Of a stretch of DNA of 64,000 nucleotides, positions 11,405 to 20,283 are shown in pieces. Each line of letters starts with the position of its first letter. The stretch's first letter is position 1. The notes under the pieces were generated by a model. That model was not told where the DNA came from. It worked only from the letters and a program-made list of their open reading frames with translations, and made no database searches. This stretch comes from Methylobacterium currus (GTDB lineage: Bacteria > Pseudomonadota > Alphaproteobacteria > Rhizobiales > Beijerinckiaceae), in assembly GCF_003058325.1 (NCBI RefSeq), contig NZ_CP028843.1:6305001-6369000 (forward strand), given 5' to 3'. Both the position numbers and the translations under genes were made by a program.

Positions 11405-11920
11405 ATGATCCGCGCGACCCGCGTCATCCGCCGCGACGCCCTCGGCTCCGGCGAGATCGTCGACCGCATCGTGCTCGATTCCGGCGACAGGCACCGCCGC
11501 CGCATGGCGATGCGGGGCGTCGGCGGCCTCGCCTTCCTGCTCGATCTGCCCGAGCCGGCGGTGCTCGACGACGGCGACGCGCTCCGGCTCGAGGACGGCC
11601 GCCTGGTCTGGGTCGAGGCGGCGCCCGAGCGGCTGCTCGAGATCCGTGCGCCGAGCGACCACGCCCTCAAGCGGCTGATCTGGCACATCGGCAACCGGCA
11701 CATCCCGGCCGAGATCGGCACGGACGCGCTCTGGATCGCCGACGACCATGTGCTCGCCGCGATGGTCGAGGGACTGGGCGGCACCGCGACCCCGGTGGAG
11801 CGTCCGTTCCGGCCCGAGGGCGGCGCCTATGCGGGCGGGCACGCCCACGACCACGGGCACGACCATCCGCATGGGCACGGACATCATCCTGGCCACCCGC
11901 ACGACCATTCCCATGGCTGA
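11405..11920 (+). CDS. ureE: urease nickel chaperone UreE
   Basis: The protein has 171 aa from the ATG at 11405 ([20 protein letters not shown]). The peptide-binding and metal-binding domains are recognised by [21 protein letters not shown] and [16 protein letters not shown]. The central GNRH motif holds the conserved nickel-binding His. The last about 25 residues form a His-rich tail (repeated [14 protein letters not shown] pattern) that binds extra nickel in many UreE proteins. The gene overlaps ureF by eight bases, so translation is coupled. Confidence 0.95.
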   Translation: MIRATRVIRRDALGSGEIVDRIVLDSGDRHRRRMAMRGVGGLAFLLDLPEPAVLDDGDALRLEDGRLVWVEAAPERLLEIRAPSDHALKRLIWHIGNRHIPAEIGTDALWIADDHVLAAMVEGLGGTATPVERPFRPEGGAYAGGHAHDHGHDHPHGHGHHPGHPHDHSHG

Positions 11921-12599
11921 GCGGATCCCGTACGCCCTGGTGCTGCTCGCCTGGCTCTCTCCCGGCTATCCGGTGGGAGCCTATGCCTATTCGCACGGGC
12001 TCGAATGGGCCGTCGAGGCCGGCGACGTGCGCGACGAGGTGTCCCTTCGGGACTGGCTCGCCGACGTGCTGGAGCACGGCGCCGGCCGAAGCGACGCGAT
12101 CCTGGCCGCCCATGCCCACGCGGCGGCCGCAGCGGGCGACGCCGAGGCGCTCGTCGCCGTGAACGACCTCGCCCTGGCGCTCAGTCCCTCGCGGGAGCTG
12201 CATCTCGAGACCAGCCAGCAGGGCCGCTCGTTCCTCGACGCGACCCGCGCCGCCTGGGACGTACCGCGCCTCGCGGACATCGCCCCCCATCTCGACGGGC
12301 CGGTAGCCTACCCGGTCGCGGTCGGCGCGGCGGCGGGCGCCCACGGGCTCGATTGCGGCACGGTGCTGGCGGCCTATCTGGCGGCCTTCCTGCAGAACCT
12401 CGTCTCGGCGTCGTTGCGCCTCGCCCCCGTCGGCCAGACCGCCGGCACGCGGGTCGTGGCCGCGCTGATGCCCCGGGCCGCGTCCCTGGCGCACGCCGTG
12501 CAGGGAATGCCCCTCGACGAGGCCGGAACCGCCACCGTGCGGCTCGACCTCGGCTCGTTCCGGCACGAGACGCAGTATACGCGGATATTCCGGTCGTAA
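11913..12599 (+). CDS. ureF: urease accessory protein UreF
   Basis: The protein has 228 aa from the ATG at 11913 inside the end of ureE. UreF landmarks are [25 protein letters not shown] at the N-terminus, the helix [32 protein letters not shown], and [17 protein letters not shown]. UreF is all-helical and acts as the GTPase-activating partner of UreG in the UreDFG complex. No ureG follows: the 549 bases after this gene have no GTPase-like frame. ureG must therefore lie elsewhere if urease is functional. Confidence 0.95.
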   Translation: MAERIPYALVLLAWLSPGYPVGAYAYSHGLEWAVEAGDVRDEVSLRDWLADVLEHGAGRSDAILAAHAHAAAAAGDAEALVAVNDLALALSPSRELHLETSQQGRSFLDATRAAWDVPRLADIAPHLDGPVAYPVAVGAAAGAHGLDCGTVLAAYLAAFLQNLVSASLRLAPVGQTAGTRVVAALMPRAASLAHAVQGMPLDEAGTATVRLDLGSFRHETQYTRIFRS

Positions 12600-12668
12600 A
12601 TTTCGACCCGCGCGGGGCTGCCAGACCCACAAATATCATCCCAATCGCAAATTTATTCTGATACCGCC

Positions 12669-12698
12669 GCGCCTTCGAACGGGCTCGTTCGAAGGCGC
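12669..12698 (+). terminator. hairpin after ureF
   Basis: A perfect 12-bp inverted repeat (GCGCCTTCGAAC with GTTCGAAGGCGC, 6-base loop) lies 70 bases after ureF. It has no T run, so it may end transcription weakly or be a dispersed palindrome. Confidence 0.5.
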
Positions 12699-12737
12699 TG
12701 GCTAAGCCCGAATGGGCGCCGGCGCTGATGCGCCGGA

Positions 12738-12769
12738 CGCTTTCGCATCGACGTGTCGATGCGAAAGCG
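12738..12769. repeat. perfect 15-bp inverted repeat
   Basis: The arms are CGCTTTCGCATCGAC and its exact complement with a two-base centre. It lies in the ureF-paoC gap, and together with the hairpin at 12669 it makes a double stem-loop region. There is no T run on either strand. Confidence 0.6.
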
Positions 12770-12828
12770 CGATGGTATGAGGTGTCGGACGGTTTACGCT
12801 TGCTATACTCCGAAATGAGTCAAGCGCA

Positions 12829-12862
12829 GGATCCCCTCTCCCGTGTGGGCGAGGAGTAGGGG
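12829..12862 (+). repeat. GC-rich dispersed palindrome, copy 1
   Basis: This copy contains GGATCCCCTCTCCCGTGTGG and an imperfect complement ending in AGTAGGGG. It is one of four related palindromes in this window (others at 12966, 22917 and 27841), all in intergenic DNA. Confidence 0.7.
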
Positions 12863-12965
12863 TGAGGGTGGAGACGGCTCAAGATCAAACTTTGACTGTC
12901 CCACTACCAGCACGACTTTTCGCGCTTTACACGGAAAGCGCGCCACCCTCACGCGGGATCTTCGA

Positions 12966-12997
12966 TCCCCCGGCCCCTCCCCCACACGGGAGAGGGG
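12966..12997 (-). repeat. GC-rich dispersed palindrome, copy 2
   Basis: The GGCCCCTCCC and GGGAGAGGGG arms lie around a CACAC/GTGTG centre, inverted relative to copy 1 about 100 bases away. The 3' flank contains GATCAAGCGGAAACC, which is also found beside copy 4. Confidence 0.7.
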
Positions 12998-13148
12998 AGA
13001 CGCGTTCAATCTTTACCCGAACGGATCAAGCGGAAACCGCATCGATTGATCTATGATCGGCTGACGCCTCAGGATGGGGTCGTGGACGAGAAAAATGCAG
13101 CACCGCAGTTCGTAACAGTCAAACAGGTCCAGATGACGGGGCCGCCGC

Positions 13149-15374
13149 TCACGCCCGCCTCTGCCCGGTCTCCCGCGCCATGAGCCCCTCCAGGATCTTG
13201 TCCAGCGTCAGCGGGTAATCCCGGATCCGGATCCCGGTGGCGTTGTAGACCGCGTTCGCCACGGCCGCCCCCGCGCCGCAGATGCCGAGCTCGCCCAGGC
13301 CCTTGCTCTTCAGCGGGTTCGCCTTGTCGTCGAGCTCGGGCAGGAACACCGCGTCGATCTCCGGCAGGTCGGCATGGACCGGGACGTGATATTCGGCGAG
13401 GTCGTGGTTGACGAAGGTGCCGTAGCGCGGATCGACCTCGATCGCCTCCATCAAGGCCGCGCCGACGCCGAACACCATGCCGCCGATCGCCTGCGAGCGG
13501 GCGGTCTTCGGGTTGAGGATGCGTCCGCCGGTGAAGACGCCGAGCATCCGCCGCAGGCGGATCTCGCCGGTGTCGGCATCGACGCCGACCTCGGCGAAGT
13601 GGGCGCCGTAGGAGTATTGCGAGAACTTCTTCTCGTTCTCGCCCGGCTTGATCTCGCCCTCGGCCTCCATCCCCTGGCCGATGAGGTCGGCCAAGGCCGC
13701 CGAGCGGTTGCCCGAGGTGATCCGCCCGTCGGTGAAGACGGCGTTCTCGGGGTTCAGGTCCGCCTTTGCCAGGAGCTGCCCGCGCAGGGCCTCGCAGGCC
13801 ATGTAGAGCGCCGAACCCGAAGAGGCCGCGCCGAACGAGCCGCCGGAGCCCGAGGAGGCCGGATCGGCGGTGTCCCCGAGAATCATCTTCACCTGCGCGA
13901 CCTTCACGCCGAGCATCTCGGCGGCGATCTGGCTCAGGATGGTGTAGGTGCCGGTGCCGATATCGGTCATCGCCATCCGGGCCGTCAGCGTCCCGTCGGG
14001 ATCGAGGCGCACCCGCGCCTTGGCCGGCTGGAGCGGATTGAGCCGCGCCGCGGCCGAGACGCCGTGGCCGACCATCCATTGCCCGTCTCGGATCCCGCCG
14101 GGCTTCGGGCTGCGCTGGTCCCAGCCGAAGCGGCGCGCGCCCTCGCGCAGGCAGGGCACGAGCTGTCGGGTCGAGAACGGGACGTGCTTCTCGGGGTCCT
14201 GGGCCGGCTCGTTGCGGATGCGCAGCTCGATCGGATCGAGGTTCAGCGCTTCCGCCAGCTCGTCCATGGCGCATTCGAAGGCCAGCATGCCGACCGCCTC
14301 GCCGGGGGCGCGCATCGAGGAGGCCATCGGCAGGTTCAGCGACGCCAGCCGGTGCGCCGTCAGGCGGTTCGGGGCCGCGTAGAGCGAGCGGGTGACGTTG
14401 GCCGAGGTCTCGAAGAAGCTGTCGCCCGGCGTCGTGTCGGACCAGGATTCGTGCGCGATGGCGGTCAGCTTGCCGTCGCGGTCGGCGCCGAGGCGCACCC
14501 GCTGCACCGTGTCCGAGCGGCGGGTCGTGACGTGGAAGACCTGCTGGCGGGTGAGCGCGATCTTCACCGGCCGGCCATCGAGGTTCTTCGAGGCCAGGGC
14601 CGCCAGGATGGCGTCGGCCTGCGGCTGGAGCTTGCCGCCGAAGCCGCCGCCGATGAAGCGGCTGATCAGCCGCACGTTGTCCTTCGGCAGCCGGAAGATC
14701 GAGGCGAGGGCGTCCTGGCCGCGATTCGGCATCTGGTTGGCGGTGATCAGCGTGACCTTGTCACCCTCCCAGGCCGCGATCGTGGCGTGGGGCTCCATCA
14801 TCGCGTGGCTCTGCACCGGGGTGGTGTAGCGCGCGTCGATCCTGACGGGTGCCGCCGCGAAGCCGGCCTCGAAGTCGCCGAGGGACGAATCCGGCGGCGT
14901 CCTCGCCTTCTCGGGCTTGCGCGCCTCAGCCAGCGCGTCGGCGAGGACGTAAGCCCCCTTCTCCTGGTCGTAGGTGACGCGCACGGCGGCGGCGGCGGCG
15001 CGGGCTTCCTCGAAGCTCTCCGCCACCACCAGGGCGACCGGCTGGCCCCAATGCCGGATCTCGGTGTCGGCGAGGAGCGGGCCGACCTGCTCCTTCTTCT
15101 CGCCCTGGGGCGGCACGTTGCGGTGGGTCAGCACGTGCACCACGCCCGGCATCCGCTCGGCGGTCGCGGTATCGATGTCGCGGATGCGGCCCTTGGCGAT
15201 CGTCGCCGTGACGACGAAGCCGTAGCCGGGATTGGTCATCTCCCGGCTCTCGTAGGCGTAAGTGGCCTGGCCCGTGACCTTGAGGGGGCCGTCGACGCGG
15301 TCGATCGGCTGCCCGACCGGGCCGTGAGGTTGGGTGTCGAGGGGCGTGACGCCGATCGGCTGGCTCATATCCAT
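13149..15374 (-). CDS. paoC: aldehyde oxidoreductase molybdenum-binding subunit PaoC
   Basis: The protein has 741 aa, the usual size for the E. coli PaoC/YagR type. It begins PIGVTPLDTQPHGPVGQPIDRVDGPLKVTGQATYAYE. The molybdopterin cytosine dinucleotide binding segments include IGGGFGGKLQPQADAILAALAS and SGSGGSFGAASSGSALYMACEA. The base-catalyst Glu lies in KGLGELGICGAGAAVANAVYNATG near the C-terminus. With PaoB and PaoA it forms an aldehyde-oxidising complex, periplasmic in E. coli. It is last in a three-gene leftward operon, 22 bases after paoB. Confidence 0.92.
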   Translation of the reverse strand: MDMSQPIGVTPLDTQPHGPVGQPIDRVDGPLKVTGQATYAYESREMTNPGYGFVVTATIAKGRIRDIDTATAERMPGVVHVLTHRNVPPQGEKKEQVGPLLADTEIRHWGQPVALVVAESFEEARAAAAAVRVTYDQEKGAYVLADALAEARKPEKARTPPDSSLGDFEAGFAAAPVRIDARYTTPVQSHAMMEPHATIAAWEGDKVTLITANQMPNRGQDALASIFRLPKDNVRLISRFIGGGFGGKLQPQADAILAALASKNLDGRPVKIALTRQQVFHVTTRRSDTVQRVRLGADRDGKLTAIAHESWSDTTPGDSFFETSANVTRSLYAAPNRLTAHRLASLNLPMASSMRAPGEAVGMLAFECAMDELAEALNLDPIELRIRNEPAQDPEKHVPFSTRQLVPCLREGARRFGWDQRSPKPGGIRDGQWMVGHGVSAAARLNPLQPAKARVRLDPDGTLTARMAMTDIGTGTYTILSQIAAEMLGVKVAQVKMILGDTADPASSGSGGSFGAASSGSALYMACEALRGQLLAKADLNPENAVFTDGRITSGNRSAALADLIGQGMEAEGEIKPGENEKKFSQYSYGAHFAEVGVDADTGEIRLRRMLGVFTGGRILNPKTARSQAIGGMVFGVGAALMEAIEVDPRYGTFVNHDLAEYHVPVHADLPEIDAVFLPELDDKANPLKSKGLGELGICGAGAAVANAVYNATGIRIRDYPLTLDKILEGLMARETGQRRA

Positions 15375-15396
15375 GGCTGTTCTCCGAATCCGGCGA

Positions 15397-16365
15397 TCAG
15401 GCGCGCATCGCCTCGGCGACAGCGGCCGCGAGGGTGCGCTTGGCGAGCGGGATCTTGAAGTCGTTGGCGCCGTAGCCGCGGGCTCCCTTCAGCGCCGCCT
15501 CCCCGGCGGCTCCGACGCCCTCGCGCACCAAAGCCGCTTCCGCCTCCTCCACCCGCCAGGGCTTGTGGGCGAGGCCGCCGAAGGCGAGGCGGGCCGAGCG
15601 CACCTTGCTGCCCTCCGCCTCGATCACCGCCGCCACCGAGACGAGGGCGAAGGCATAGGACGCGCGGTCGCGCACCTTGCGGTAGACGTGGCGGCCCTTC
15701 ACCGGCGCCGGCAGGGTCACGGCGGTGATGATCTCGCCGGGCTTGAGGTTCGTCTCGATCTGCGGCGTGTCGCCAGGCAAGCGGTGCAGCTCGGCGATCG
15801 GGATCATCCGCTCCGCGCCTTCCGGCGTCACCGTCTCGACCGTGGCGTCGAGCGCCCGCATGGCGACCGCCATGTCGGAGGGGTGGGTGGCGATGCAGTG
15901 CTCGGAGGTTCCGACCACCGCCAGGATGCGGTTGAACCCTCCGATCGCCGAGCAGCCGGAGCCGGGCTGGCGTTTGTTGCACGGCATCGCCGTGTCATAG
16001 AAGTACGGGCAGCGGGTGCGTTGCAGCAGGTTGCCGGCGGTGGTCGCCTTGTTGCGCAGCTGGCCCGAGGCGCCGGCGAGCAGGGCACGGGAGAGCACGC
16101 CGTAATCGCGCCGCACCCGCTCGTCGGCGGCGAGATCGGAATTGCGGACCATCGCGCCGATGCGCAGGCCCCCGTCGGATGTCGCCTCGATCCGGTCGAG
16201 GGGCAGGCGGTTGACGTCGACGAGGTGGGCCGGCGTCTCGATCTGCAGCTTCATCAGGTCGAGGAGGTTGGTGCCCCCGGCGATGAAGCGGGCATTGGGC
16301 TGGCCGGCCACGGCCTTGGCGGCCTCGGTCACGGTCGCGGGACGCTCGTAGGTGAAAGCCTTCAT
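15397..16365 (-). CDS. paoB: aldehyde oxidoreductase FAD subunit PaoB
   Basis: The protein has 322 aa. The FAD-binding loop is [13 protein letters not shown] near residue 30. The segment [31 protein letters not shown] carries the cysteines that hold the extra [4Fe-4S] cluster typical of PaoB rather than simple xanthine-dehydrogenase FAD subunits. It passes electrons from the molybdenum centre and [2Fe-2S] clusters to FAD. It sits between paoA and paoC on the same strand with 10- and 22-base gaps, so one operon is clear. Confidence 0.92.
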   Translation of the reverse strand: MKAFTYERPATVTEAAKAVAGQPNARFIAGGTNLLDLMKLQIETPAHLVDVNRLPLDRIEATSDGGLRIGAMVRNSDLAADERVRRDYGVLSRALLAGASGQLRNKATTAGNLLQRTRCPYFYDTAMPCNKRQPGSGCSAIGGFNRILAVVGTSEHCIATHPSDMAVAMRALDATVETVTPEGAERMIPIAELHRLPGDTPQIETNLKPGEIITAVTLPAPVKGRHVYRKVRDRASYAFALVSVAAVIEAEGSKVRSARLAFGGLAHKPWRVEEAEAALVREGVGAAGEAALKGARGYGANDFKIPLAKRTLAAAVAEAMRA

Positions 16366-16375
16366 GATCGCCCCC

Positions 16376-17053
16376 TCAGAGCCGCGTCGCCGCGCCGCCG
16401 GCCTCGCGGATCGCCGCGACGATGTTCGGGTAGGCCGAGCAGCGGCAGATGTTGCCGCTCATCCGCTCGCGGATCTCCGCGTCGGTCAGGGCGACCTTGG
16501 CGGTCAGGTCCTGCGTGACGGTGCTGGGCCAGCCGGCCTTGGCCTCGTTCAGCATCCCGGCCGCCGAGCAGATCTGGCCCGGGGTGCAGTAGCCGCACTG
16601 GAAGCCGTCATGCTTGACGAAGGCGGCCTGGAGCGGGTGCAGGTGGTCGCCCTCGGCCAGCCCCTCGATGGTCCGGATCTCGTCGCCGTCGTGCATCACC
16701 GCGAGCGTCAGGCAGGAATTGATCCGCCGGCCGTTGACCAGCACCGTGCAGGCGCCGCACTGGCCGTGGTCACAGCCCTTCTTCGAGCCGGTGAGCCCGA
16801 TGCGCTCGCGCAGGGCGTCGAGAAGCGTGGTGCGCGGGTCGACCTCCAGGGGCCGGGCCTGGCCGTTGACCTGGAGGGTCACGGGCATGCGCGGCGTCGC
16901 CGGCTCGGGGGCGAGCGCCGGCGGGGTGGTCCCTTGCGCCGGCGGGGTCGCGGCCCGGAGCGGCCCCGCGAAGCCCAGCACCGCCGCGGCGGCGACGCCG
17001 CTCTCCAGAACGCTCCGGCGCGTCGGCCGTGGCGCTGTATCGGACTTGTCCAT
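16376..17053 (-). CDS. paoA: aldehyde oxidoreductase [2Fe-2S] subunit PaoA with Tat signal
   Basis: The protein has 225 aa. It starts with a twin-arginine signal ([21 protein letters not shown], cleavage near PLRAA), so the complex is exported folded to the periplasm. The plant-ferredoxin-type cluster is [22 protein letters not shown], and the second cluster lies in CGYCTPGQ and [10 protein letters not shown]. It is first in the paoABC operon. The maturation gene paoD is not nearby. The in vivo substrate is probably a range of aldehydes, by analogy with E. coli. Confidence 0.93.
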   Translation of the reverse strand: MDKSDTAPRPTRRSVLESGVAAAAVLGFAGPLRAATPPAQGTTPPALAPEPATPRMPVTLQVNGQARPLEVDPRTTLLDALRERIGLTGSKKGCDHGQCGACTVLVNGRRINSCLTLAVMHDGDEIRTIEGLAEGDHLHPLQAAFVKHDGFQCGYCTPGQICSAAGMLNEAKAGWPSTVTQDLTAKVALTDAEIRERMSGNICRCSAYPNIVAAIREAGGAATRL

Positions 17054-17358
17054 GGTGCCTCCCGGCCGGAAAACGAGGTGACGGCGCGAGGGCGCCTGCG
17101 CCGGCTCGGCCGTTGGGCCGCGACGCGATCGCTCACCAAACGTTCGGGCGGGCGGCGGGGTCCCGGGAGGAAGGCGGGTGCGGCATCGCGCGCGGGGAGG
17201 CGTGGATGGTGAGCGGGCGGGTAGCTTCGCGTTTCATCACGCGGCGGAAGCGGAAAGCTGCCTTGGCTGCTTCATCCACCCTCTCCGGAGCGAGCGCCAA
17301 GTCTGAACGACCAAGTGCGCGTGGCCATGGAGTTGCTCGACAGTATCAATACTCTCCG

Positions 17359-17396
17359 CGTCATCCCGGGGCCGCGCAGCGGAACCCGGGATGACG
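17359..17396. repeat. REP-like palindrome
   Basis: CGTCATCCCGGG and CCCGGGATGACG arms flank a 14-base centre. It belongs to the CGTCATCCCGGG class of alphaproteobacterial intergenic palindromes. A partial match (CGTCATCCCGGACAATCC) occurs at about 31800. Confidence 0.65.
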
Positions 17397-17478
17397 TGGT
17401 GGACGTAAAATCCCTAAAGCGTTTTCCGACGACGTGGACACCGGTTCGTCGCAGACAACGCGGCGGAATCGAAGACCT

Positions 17479-17517
17479 AGAGCGGCGCCCGATTGCAACG
17501 CGATCGGGCGCCGCTCT
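17479..17517 (-). terminator. perfect 15-bp hairpin near the end of the small membrane protein gene
   Basis: The arms are AGAGCGGCGCCCGAT and its exact complement with a nine-base loop. It lies 27 bases past the stop of the 17544-17963 gene and may act as its terminator, although there is no T run. Confidence 0.5.
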
Positions 17518-17543
17518 GGCGGCCACTCGAACAGATTGCTGCC

Positions 17544-17963
17544 TCACATCGACCGCAGCGACCGGCCCACGAAGTCCCGCACGCTCCCGACGCGCTCGGC
17601 CATGCGCTCGCTCACGCACATCTGTATGGTAGTCCCGTAATACAGCATCCCGCGGCTCTTCTGCCTCTGGCACTCGTAGGCGGGCTGAGCGTAGAGGCTG
17701 CCGACGAGCAGCGCCGGCAGGGCCAGCACCTTGGCGACGAGGGCGAGGCCGCCGACGAGGCGGCTACCGGACGGCGCCGGCTCCGGCGCCCAGACGATCT
17801 CGATGGTGCGCACGTCGCGGGAATCGAGGTGGACGAGCGGACGCGACTCGGGCGCGAAACGCTGCGGCATCCGGTCGGGCAGGGTCAGGGGCGGGAGCGC
17901 CCGGACGGCATGGTTACGGCTCTCGCCAACCATCCGGCGGAAATCGGCGTTGGTCAGGGCCAT
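17544..17963 (-). CDS. small protein with one membrane segment, unrecognised
   Basis: The protein has 139 aa from the ATG at 17963, preceded by GGGAGAAGG. The frame stays open to 18017. One hydrophobic segment (LVGGLALVAKVLALPALLVGSLYAQ, residues about 68-92) is followed by a short Cys-containing tail (AYECQRQKSRGMLYYGTTIQMCVSERM). The N-terminal half is polar (VHLDSRDVRTIEIVWAPEP). I do not recognise a family. The two tail cysteines could form a disulfide if that part is periplasmic. It lies alone between paoABC and the opg-GNAT pair. Confidence 0.6.
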   Translation of the reverse strand: MALTNADFRRMVGESRNHAVRALPPLTLPDRMPQRFAPESRPLVHLDSRDVRTIEIVWAPEPAPSGSRLVGGLALVAKVLALPALLVGSLYAQPAYECQRQKSRGMLYYGTTIQMCVSERMAERVGSVRDFVGRSLRSM

Positions 17964-18163
17964 GGCTGTCACCTTCTCCCAAAGATCCCGGAGTGAGGCA
18001 CGCCGTGCCTCGGTCACCGGGAACTCTGCGACGGGCGTGCCAACGGCAACCGATTGGAAACCATGCCGTTACGGCACATGTCGCTAGGGAAAACGGATCC
18101 GGTGGTATTGCGACCCGTCCCGCTCGCAGGGTGGTTGTACCAGGACGGACCAGGCGGGACGCC

Positions 18164-18652
18164 TCAGCCGCCCTCCCCCTCGCCGAGGTTCTTCTCGTAG
18201 CGCCAGGCGGTGGTGCCGTCCGCATAACAGTCCTCTACGGTCTCGAAGCGGCGATAGCCGCTGCGCTCGTAGAGGCGGATGCCGGCGCCGTTATCCTCGC
18301 GGACTTCCAGGCGCAGAGTCTCACAGCCCCGGGCCAGGGCCTCGGCCTCGGCGGCCTCGAGCAGCACCCGGCCGAGGCCGGTCCCGGCCCGGCTCGGCGC
18401 CACGGCGATCGAGGACAGGCGGGCGTGGCGGCTGCCGCGGCGGCGCTCGATCGTGGCGGCTCCGACCAGCACCGCGCCGTCGAGGGCGACGAGGAGCGAG
18501 ATCGAGGCTGAGCCGATGGCGTGGCGGATCGCCCGGCGCTCCGCCCGGTCGGTGGCGAAGGCCGCGACCTCGAGGGCCATCAGGGCGTCGAGGTCTTCAC
18601 GGAGCGCCGGCCGGATCGTGACGGCCGGCGACCGGGTGGGATGACCGCTCAC
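18164..18652 (-). CDS. GNAT acetyltransferase
   Basis: The protein has 162 aa from a GTG at 18652 that overlaps the stop of the upstream glucan gene (GTGA). GNAT features are TIRPALREDLDALMALE at the start, the acetyl-CoA loop segment SSIAVAPSRAGTGLGRVLLEAAEAEA, and LRLEVREDNGAGIRLYERSGYRRF, which is RimI-like. It likely acetylates an amine or protein N-terminus; the substrate is unknown. Translational coupling to opgG suggests the two are expressed together. Confidence 0.85.
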   Translation of the reverse strand: MSGHPTRSPAVTIRPALREDLDALMALEVAAFATDRAERRAIRHAIGSASISLLVALDGAVLVGAATIERRRGSRHARLSSIAVAPSRAGTGLGRVLLEAAEAEALARGCETLRLEVREDNGAGIRLYERSGYRRFETVEDCYADGTTAWRYEKNLGEGEGG

Positions 18653-20283
18653 GCGGCCTTCCACGGATAGGTCCAGGTCTCGGTCAGGGTCTGGCCGCGG
18701 GCACGCAGGAAAGCGCGCAACTCGGTCGATTGCCCGGCCTGGTCGAGCCGGACGTCGATCGCCGCGCGAAAGCCCTTCACGTGCAGGTTGGGCACCAGCG
18801 AGATCGCGGTGATCTTGCCCTGCGTGGTCGAGGGCACGATCTCGACCGCCTTCGGGTCGGTGAGCCAGTAGGCGAGGTCGCCGCCCGAGAAGTCGACGAG
18901 GAAGCGCCGCGTGCGCGGCTCGCTCGCATCGGCGGTGCCGCCGCTCGCCGTGGCACGGGCCACGTAGGTGTTCACCACCCGGCCGCCGGGATGCAGGTCG
19001 TCGGTCTCGGCGAGCGCCCGGATCTTGTAGGACAGCTCCACCGCCTCGCCGGGCTTGTAGGGCTGCTTCGGCTGCCAGGAGGCCACGATGTTGTCGTGGG
19101 TCTCGTTCTCGGTCGGCAGCTCGACGAGGCGCACCGTGCCCTCGCCCCACTCGCCCTGCGGCTCGACCCAGTAGCCCGGGCGGCGGTGGTAGAACGCCTC
19201 GAGGTCCTGGTAATCCTCGAACACCCGGTCGCGCTGCATCAGCCCGAAACCCTTCGGGTTGCGGTCCTCGAAGGCGGAGATCCAGCGCTCCTTCGGGTTG
19301 CGCAAGGGGCGCCAGATCCACTCGCCGCCGCCGGACTGCATCAGGAGCCCGTCGGAATCGTGCAGCTCGGGACGGTAATCGTCCGAGTGGTGGCGGTCGT
19401 TCTCGCCGATGAAGAACATCGAGGTCAGAGGCGCGATGCCGACCGTCGCCAGTTCCCGGCGCGGATGCAGCGAGCAGCGCACGTCGACGACCGTCTCGTC
19501 GCCCGGATAGACCAGGAACTGGAACGCCCCGGTGCAGGACGGCCCGTCGAGCAGGGCGTAGATCACCGCCCGGTCGGCGCCTTTCGGCGGCATCTCGATC
19601 CAGAACTCGCGGAAGACCGGGAATTCCTCCGGCCCGCCGACGCTCTCGACGTTCACCGCGAGGCCCCGGGCCGAGAGCCCGTAGAGCTGGTCGCGGCCGA
19701 GGAAGCGGTAGTAGCTGGCGCCCAGGAACGAGATCAGCTCGTCGAGCACGCCGGGCTTGTTGAGCGGGTAATGCAGCCGGAAGCCCGCGAAGCCGAGATT
19801 GACCGGCAGCGGCTTGTCGATGGTGGTGCGGCCGTAATCGAACAGGCCGGGCTGGTAGGGGATCGGCGTCGGCACTCCGTCCCGCACCACGTTCACGGTG
19901 ACCGGGCGGGTGTAGAGGAAGCCGAGATGGAACAGCTGGAGCCGGAACGGCCCGTCCTGGTCACCGAGCAGCGCCTTGTCGGGCCGGAAGCGGATGTCGC
20001 GCCAGGCGTCGTAGTCGAGCGAGGCGAGCGGCGCCGGCAGCGGCGCGATCGTGGCCTCGAACGGCACACCCGCGAGGGCGCGCGCCCGGCGCACCACCTC
20101 GTCGAAGCGGAAGCGCGACGGGCCGGACGGGGCCGGTCCCGGGTCCGGCGGCGGCAGGGCGCTCGGGCCGGGCTGGGTCGGCCCGACCTGGGCGGAGGCT
20201 ACCCGGCTGAGGGCGGCGGAGGAGAGCAGGCCGGCGAGGAGCGCGCGGCGCGAGGGTGCGAGGGTCATGGTGGTCCGGAACAT
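18649..20283 (-). CDS. periplasmic glucan biosynthesis protein (OpgG/OpgD family)
   Basis: The protein has 544 aa from the ATG at 20283. It begins MFRTTMTLAPSRRALLAGLLSSAALSRVASA, a Tat-type signal, which favours an OpgD-like member. The MdoG domain follows: FRFDEVVRRARALAGVPFEA, LGFAGFRLHYPLNKPGVLDELISFLGASYYRFLGRDQLYGLSARGLA, TSMFFIGENDRHHSDDYRPELHDSDGL and LVDFSGGDLAYWL. It shapes osmoregulated periplasmic glucans, but no opgH is in the window. The frame remains open upstream to 20673, where the sequence is not protein-like. Confidence 0.9.
   Translation of the reverse strand: MFRTTMTLAPSRRALLAGLLSSAALSRVASAQVGPTQPGPSALPPPDPGPAPSGPSRFRFDEVVRRARALAGVPFEATIAPLPAPLASLDYDAWRDIRFRPDKALLGDQDGPFRLQLFHLGFLYTRPVTVNVVRDGVPTPIPYQPGLFDYGRTTIDKPLPVNLGFAGFRLHYPLNKPGVLDELISFLGASYYRFLGRDQLYGLSARGLAVNVESVGGPEEFPVFREFWIEMPPKGADRAVIYALLDGPSCTGAFQFLVYPGDETVVDVRCSLHPRRELATVGIAPLTSMFFIGENDRHHSDDYRPELHDSDGLLMQSGGGEWIWRPLRNPKERWISAFEDRNPKGFGLMQRDRVFEDYQDLEAFYHRRPGYWVEPQGEWGEGTVRLVELPTENETHDNIVASWQPKQPYKPGEAVELSYKIRALAETDDLHPGGRVVNTYVARATASGGTADASEPRTRRFLVDFSGGDLAYWLTDPKAVEIVPSTTQGKITAISLVPNLHVKGFRAAIDVRLDQAGQSTELRAFLRARGQTLTETWTYPWKAA

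Larger units (their letters stand above)
17054..17543. other. intergenic with palindromes, presumed paoABC promoter
   Basis: About 490 bases without a convincing gene. They hold two strong palindromes (17359-17396 and 17479-17517) and an imperfect one starting AAAGCGTTTTCCGACGACG near 17417. The latter resembles repeats seen in many Methylobacterium genomes (from memory, not checked). Confidence 0.5.

Noticed and set aside
12803..13056. Small open frames between ureF and paoC
   Set aside because: They are created by the palindromic repeats, lack ribosome-binding sites and have no protein-like pattern.
12600..13148. CRISPR array suggested by repeated stem-loops
   Set aside because: The palindromes differ in sequence and spacing, and there are no regular spacers or cas genes anywhere in the window.
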